From NCBI GenBank assembly GCA_027531255.1, contig JAPZRU010000024.1, positions 1 through 52,834 of the forward strand: DNA of 52,834 nt, in the 5' to 3' direction. The position numbers and the translations under genes are program-made. Below are positions 49,581 to 52,834 of the stretch, piece after piece. Positions within the stretch are counted from its first letter, which is position 1; each line of letters begins with the position of its first letter. The notes beneath the pieces are model-generated. The model worked only from the letters and a program-made list of their open reading frames with translations, was not told the DNA's origin and searched no databases. This stretch comes from Steroidobacteraceae bacterium (lineage in GTDB: Bacteria; Pseudomonadota; Gammaproteobacteria; Steroidobacterales; Steroidobacteraceae).

Positions 49581-51211
49581 ACAAGATTCCGAGACGCCGA
49601 CTCCTGCAGGGCCTCGCCGCCGGTGCCGCGGGCGCCGCACTGCCGCTGGCCGCGGGCGCACAGCAGCCGCGGCCGGGCGGCGGCACCTCGCAGCGCCCCA
49701 TCCGCATCGCGGTGCTGCAGTTCTCCCACGAGACCACGACCTTCCTGCCGTACGACACGACCATCGACGACTTCACCTACGAGGGTTCGCCGGCACGCGG
49801 CGAGGCGCTGCTGGCCTCGGGCCCCGGCAGCTACATGGGCGGCTTCGTGAAGGTGGCGCGCGAGCACGCCAACGTCGAACTGGTCGGCATCGAGTCGCCG
49901 CTCGGCTCGAAGCGCGGCTCGGGCTCGGGCTGGATCACGAAGCAGACCTTCGACCACTTCACCAACAAGATGATCGCCGAGCTGAAGGCGCAGGGGCCGT
50001 TCGACGGCGCGTACCTCGCGCTGCACGGCGCGGCGGGCGTGCGCGACGTGCCGAAACCGGAGGCGGTGCTGGCGCGGCGCGTGCGCGAGGTGATCGGGCC
50101 GAAGGGCTTCATCGCCGGCACGTTCGACCCGCACGGCAACGAGGACCACGACTTCCTGCGCTACGCGAACCTCGCGTTCTGCGTGAAGTACTACCCGCAC
50201 TACGACACGGAGCTGCAGGGCCAGCGCGCCGCGCGCACGCTGATCCGCTGCATCCGCGGCGACTACAGGCCAACCACCGCGACGGCGAAGCCGCCGATCA
50301 TCACGCCGTCGGTGCTGCAGTGGACCGGCCAGTCGCCGTGGATGGACCTCGTGCAGCGCGCGCTGGTCTGGGAGGCACGCGAGACCGACGTCTACGTGAG
50401 CTTCTACTACGGCTTCGCGTTCATGGACGCGCCGGACGCGGGCATGACCTTCCAGGTGATGACGAACGGCAATCCGGGCCTCGCGCGCGAGATCGCCGAC
50501 GACATGGCGAAGACCGCCTGGCGCCTGCGCGAGGAGCTGTGGAACGCGACCAAGGTCTACCGGCACCGCGAGGGCGTGCGCCTGGCGAAGGAGGCGATCC
50601 AGAAGAACGCGGTGCCGTTCGTGCTGGCCGACCACAGCGACCGCACCGGCGCGGCGACCTGGCTGCTGCAGGAGATCCTGTCGCAGGACCTGAGCGACAC
50701 GATCATCGGCACGATCTGCGACGAGGACGCGATCGAGACGCTGCGCAAGCGCGGCGTGAAGCCCGGCGACCCGTTCGACATGGAGATCGGCGGCGAGATG
50801 GACGTGTCCGCCGGCAAGCCGGTGCGCGTGCGCGGCCGCGTGAAGACGGTGAGCGGCGGCCCGGGCCGGCGCGGCGGGCGGCGCAGCGCCGCAGGCTCGC
50901 AGCTGTGGGTCAGCGTCGAGTTCGGCAGGAACAACCTGCTCGTGATCAGCCCGTTCCTCGCGCAGATCACCGATCCCGAGTCGTTCCTCGACCTCGGCAT
51001 CGACATCGCCCAGTACAAGGGCTACGCGATCAAGTCGCGCGTGCACTTCCGGCGCGGCTTCTACGACAGCGGCTTCGCGAAGACCATCCTGCTGGTGGAG
51101 CCGGAGCAGCCGTTCCTCGGTACGGTGCGGCTCGAGGCGCTGCCCTACAGGTTCATCGACCTGAAGAAGTTCTGGCCCTACAACAGGAGCCTGACCTACA
51201 CCGGCGGCTGA
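49577..51211 (+). CDS. M81-family (MlrC-like) metallopeptidase with Tat signal
   Basis: Predicted zinc peptidase of 544 residues. The N-terminus I-P-R-R-R-L-L-Q-G-L-A-A-G followed by an Ala/Gly helix and A-G-A-Q is a twin-arginine signal, so the folded enzyme is exported to the periplasm. The M81 (microcystin LR degradation protein MlrC) domain begins at about residue 42 (I-R-I-A-V-L-Q-F-S-H-E-T-T-T-F). Metal-ligand candidates are D184 and H186 in G-T-F-D-P-H-G-N and H208 in Y-Y-P-H-Y-D. The MlrC C-terminal domain follows, with V-L-A-D-H-S-D-R-T-G-A-A near residue 355. MlrC acts on linear peptides with non-standard or D-linked residues. Its presence in an operon with MoxR/VWA proteins is unusual and suggests assisted maturation. 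Last gene of the operon. Confidence 0.9.
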   Translation: MNKIPRRRLLQGLAAGAAGAALPLAAGAQQPRPGGGTSQRPIRIAVLQFSHETTTFLPYDTTIDDFTYEGSPARGEALLASGPGSYMGGFVKVAREHANVELVGIESPLGSKRGSGSGWITKQTFDHFTNKMIAELKAQGPFDGAYLALHGAAGVRDVPKPEAVLARRVREVIGPKGFIAGTFDPHGNEDHDFLRYANLAFCVKYYPHYDTELQGQRAARTLIRCIRGDYRPTTATAKPPIITPSVLQWTGQSPWMDLVQRALVWEARETDVYVSFYYGFAFMDAPDAGMTFQVMTNGNPGLAREIADDMAKTAWRLREELWNATKVYRHREGVRLAKEAIQKNAVPFVLADHSDRTGAATWLLQEILSQDLSDTIIGTICDEDAIETLRKRGVKPGDPFDMEIGGEMDVSAGKPVRVRGRVKTVSGGPGRRGGRRSAAGSQLWVSVEFGRNNLLVISPFLAQITDPESFLDLGIDIAQYKGYAIKSRVHFRRGFYDSGFAKTILLVEPEQPFLGTVRLEALPYRFIDLKKFWPYNRSLTYTGG

Positions 51212-51221
51212 CGCCGGATCC

Positions 51222-51254
51222 GCGGCGGCGCGGGGCCCGGTGCCGCGCCGCCGC
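51222..51254 (+). terminator. Terminator-like hairpin after the M81 operon
   Basis: Perfect 12-bp inverted repeat (51222-51233 with 51243-51254) around a 9-base loop, 10 bp after the peptidase stop. No T-run follows. Stability and position at the end of a four-gene operon support a terminator. Confidence 0.6.
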
Positions 51255-51380
51255 AGGGACTGCCGACCCCGTCACGTAGTCCGATACCGACGCCGGAAGT
51301 CAGGGCGTCACGGCCACGCCGGGACCCGCCCCGCGCCCTATGCTGTGGGCCACGGACGGAACCGGGCGGACGGGGCTCCC

Positions 51381-52607
51381 ATGCTCAGGTGCGGCATTTC
51401 GGCGGTCGCGATGACCGCCCTGCTCGGAACGGCGGCACCGGCCTTCGCCGCAGCCCCGCAGGGTCGTCCCGAGCCGGTCCCGCCGGCGGCACCCGCGTCC
51501 GTCGTGCCGCCCACCGCCGAGCCGGACGGCTCGGTTCCGCTCGCGACCGCCGTCCCCGAGGCCGACGCCGGCTCGCCGGCGCCCGCGACGGTCGATCCCG
51601 GTGCAGGCCCGGAACGACTGCCCGACGCTCCCGCCGAGCGGGCGATCGCGGAGGAAGGGCCGATCCCCGATCCCTGCGAAGACGCGCGCACGCGCACGCC
51701 CTCGTGGTCGCGCGAACTGTGGATCGACCGCTTCGAGAAGCAGCTGCGCGCGAGCGGTTGCCGCTCGGCGCTCTGGATCGACCGGCTGTTCGGACCGCCG
51801 GAGGACCTCGGCGAGTACCGCGAGGTGTCCGGCAACGTCGCCACCTCGCTGCTCTGGTCGGAGTACGACGGCTTCGATCCGCGCGTGCGCTTCCGCGTGA
51901 ACCTGCCGCTGCCGCGGACGAACGAGCGCGTGCGCGCCTTCATCGGTCGCACCGACCGCGACGAGTTCGTGACCGAGCGCGGCGAGACGATCGGCTTCGT
52001 GCCGCGGCAGTTCGGCACGATCGGCGAGGAGCAGACGCTGCTGGGACTCGGCTACCGGCCGCCGTCCGCGGACGACGGCAGCGGCTTCGATTTCAGCACG
52101 GGCGTGCGCGCGCGCTTCCCGCTCGATCCGTTCGTGAAGGCGAGCTACCGGATGGCGTGGTTCGACGGCGAGCGCAGCGCGGTGCTGTTCAAGCCGACCG
52201 TGTTCTGGCAGCAGAGCGAGCAGTTCGGGCTGACCACGCGCATCGACGTGCCGCACGTGTTCACGCCCGACTGGCTGGCGCTGCTGACCGCCTCGGCGAC
52301 CTGGTCGGAGCGCTCGCAGGGCGCGCGCGGCTACGTGAACGCCACCGTGTTCCGCACGCTCGGTCGCCACGGTGCGGCTGCGCTGCAGGTCGGCGCCGAA
52401 GGCGAAGCGGACGCGGAGGTGCCGGTACGCGAATGGGGCGTGCGTGCGCTGTGGCGACGCAACGTCTGGCGCGACTGGCTCGCGCTCGAACTGCGCACGA
52501 GCCTCACCTGGCCGCGCGAACGGCGCGACGAGCCGCGCGAGCCGAGCTGGGGCGCCGGCGTCGGCTTCGAACTCGTGTTCGGCGAAGGCTCGTTCCGCGG
52601 CATGTGA
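51381..52607 (+). CDS. Hypothetical exported protein, probable outer-membrane beta-barrel
   Basis: I do not recognise a named family. The 408-residue product starts with a signal peptide (S-A-V-A-M-T-A-L-L-G-T-A-A-P-A-F-A). A Pro/Ala/Asp/Glu-rich linker follows to about residue 105. From there to the end alternating strands with aromatic caps dominate, for example V-R-F-R-V-N-L-P-L-P, F-V-K-A-S-Y-R-M-A-W-F, A-V-L-F-K-P-T-V-F-W and W-G-A-G-V-G-F-E-L-V-F. This pattern fits a 10-14-stranded outer-membrane barrel. ATG at 51381 is chosen for the signal peptide; earlier in-frame codons are arginine-rich. A TATGCT at 51339-51344 could be its -10. No link with the upstream operon is visible, and it lies beyond the hairpin. 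Confidence 0.7.
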   Translation: MLRCGISAVAMTALLGTAAPAFAAAPQGRPEPVPPAAPASVVPPTAEPDGSVPLATAVPEADAGSPAPATVDPGAGPERLPDAPAERAIAEEGPIPDPCEDARTRTPSWSRELWIDRFEKQLRASGCRSALWIDRLFGPPEDLGEYREVSGNVATSLLWSEYDGFDPRVRFRVNLPLPRTNERVRAFIGRTDRDEFVTERGETIGFVPRQFGTIGEEQTLLGLGYRPPSADDGSGFDFSTGVRARFPLDPFVKASYRMAWFDGERSAVLFKPTVFWQQSEQFGLTTRIDVPHVFTPDWLALLTASATWSERSQGARGYVNATVFRTLGRHGAAALQVGAEGEADAEVPVREWGVRALWRRNVWRDWLALELRTSLTWPRERRDEPREPSWGAGVGFELVFGEGSFRGM

Positions 52608-52834
52608 AACGCGGCGCACCGCAGCGAGCGACGCCATGCGCGGCCAGGTCGATTTCGGCAGCGACCAAGCGACCGCGGCGGGCGCGAAGCCTTCGATCCG
52701 CGGCGTGCTCTGACCGCACGCGATCCCGCGCGGTGGCCCGGCGCACGGGGGCCGGCGGGGGCCCCCCGGGGCACAGGGATATACAGTTCTGCCCACGGAG
52801 CACCCTAGACCTGGGCGTCTAGGCGGGGGTCCGG
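52608..52834. other. Non-coding right end of window with an inverted repeat
   Basis: No supportable gene in the last 227 bp; a 25-codon open frame at 52636-52713 has no features. Near the very end, CCTAGAC (52804-52810) and GTCTAGG (52817-52823) form an inverted repeat around 6 bases. The CTAG core stands out because CTAG is generally rare in bacterial genomes. It may be an operator or a stem whose context lies outside the window. Confidence 0.4.

Noticed and set aside
49577-51211. A microcystin-degradation (mlr) cluster
   Set aside because: Only an M81/MlrC-like gene is present. There is no MlrA-type CAAX protease, MlrB beta-lactamase-like protein or MlrD transporter in the window, so the specific pathway cannot be claimed.
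52636-52713. 25-codon open frame at the right end
   Set aside because: Too short, without a ribosome binding site or recognisable features.

Overview
The window is about 53 kb of very GC-rich bacterial chromosome (third codon positions are almost all G or C). It has the gene content of a Gram-negative, aerobic proteobacterium: a TonB-dependent receptor, tripartite RND and ABC efflux systems, an outer-membrane lipoprotein channel, a bd-type quinol oxidase and AhpCF. A gamma- or alphaproteobacterium is the best guess; nothing in the window fixes the family. No rRNA, tRNA, CRISPR array, insertion sequence or prophage was recognised.

Left part (1-18 kb) is a set of small independent units. They are a truncated HigB/HigA-type toxin-antitoxin pair, an exported SAM methyltransferase, a VapBC-type pair with a repeated operator, an FmdB-like protein and a HAD phosphatase. 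These are followed by a GbsR/MarR regulator with a clear operator driving cydAB, then ahpC-ahpF with a good OxyR-type site. A TetR regulator is divergent from a four-gene ABC export operon. Last come a DUF393 protein, an unusual photolyase-like protein and a conventional photolyase/cryptochrome.

Middle part (18.4-27.9 kb) holds two giant genes. A 1884-residue trifunctional propionyl-CoA synthase is followed by a 1256-residue bifunctional malonyl-CoA reductase. They are the two signature enzymes of the 3-hydroxypropionate route, which turns malonyl-CoA into propionyl-CoA. A TraB/GumN-family protein follows convergently.

Right part (29.1-51.2 kb) looks like one regulated accessory system spread over five transcription units. 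The first is lysR-hupE/ureJ2-VWA(BatB-like)-BatE-like (minus strand). The second is a TonB receptor. The third is an RND adaptor, an RND pump and a D-threonine-aldolase-family enzyme (minus). The fourth is a double-domain Asp/Glu racemase and a dicarboxylate/amino-acid symporter. The fifth is MoxR, DUF58, VWA (BatA-like) and a Tat-exported M81 (MlrC-like) metallopeptidase. Four of the five units have the same palindromic box, GCATAAC-N5-GTTATGC or a half-degenerate version. In each case the box lies 39-43 bp before a -10-like hexamer, the geometry expected of a LysR-type activator. The likely owner is the LysR protein encoded in the fifth unit. My reading is a LysR-controlled module for taking up, hydrolysing and catabolising a peptide or conjugate with D-acidic or beta-hydroxy amino acids, with envelope assembly or maintenance factors and a pump attached. 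The substrate is inferred, not shown.

The window closes with an outer-membrane-barrel-like hypothetical protein and a short non-coding end.
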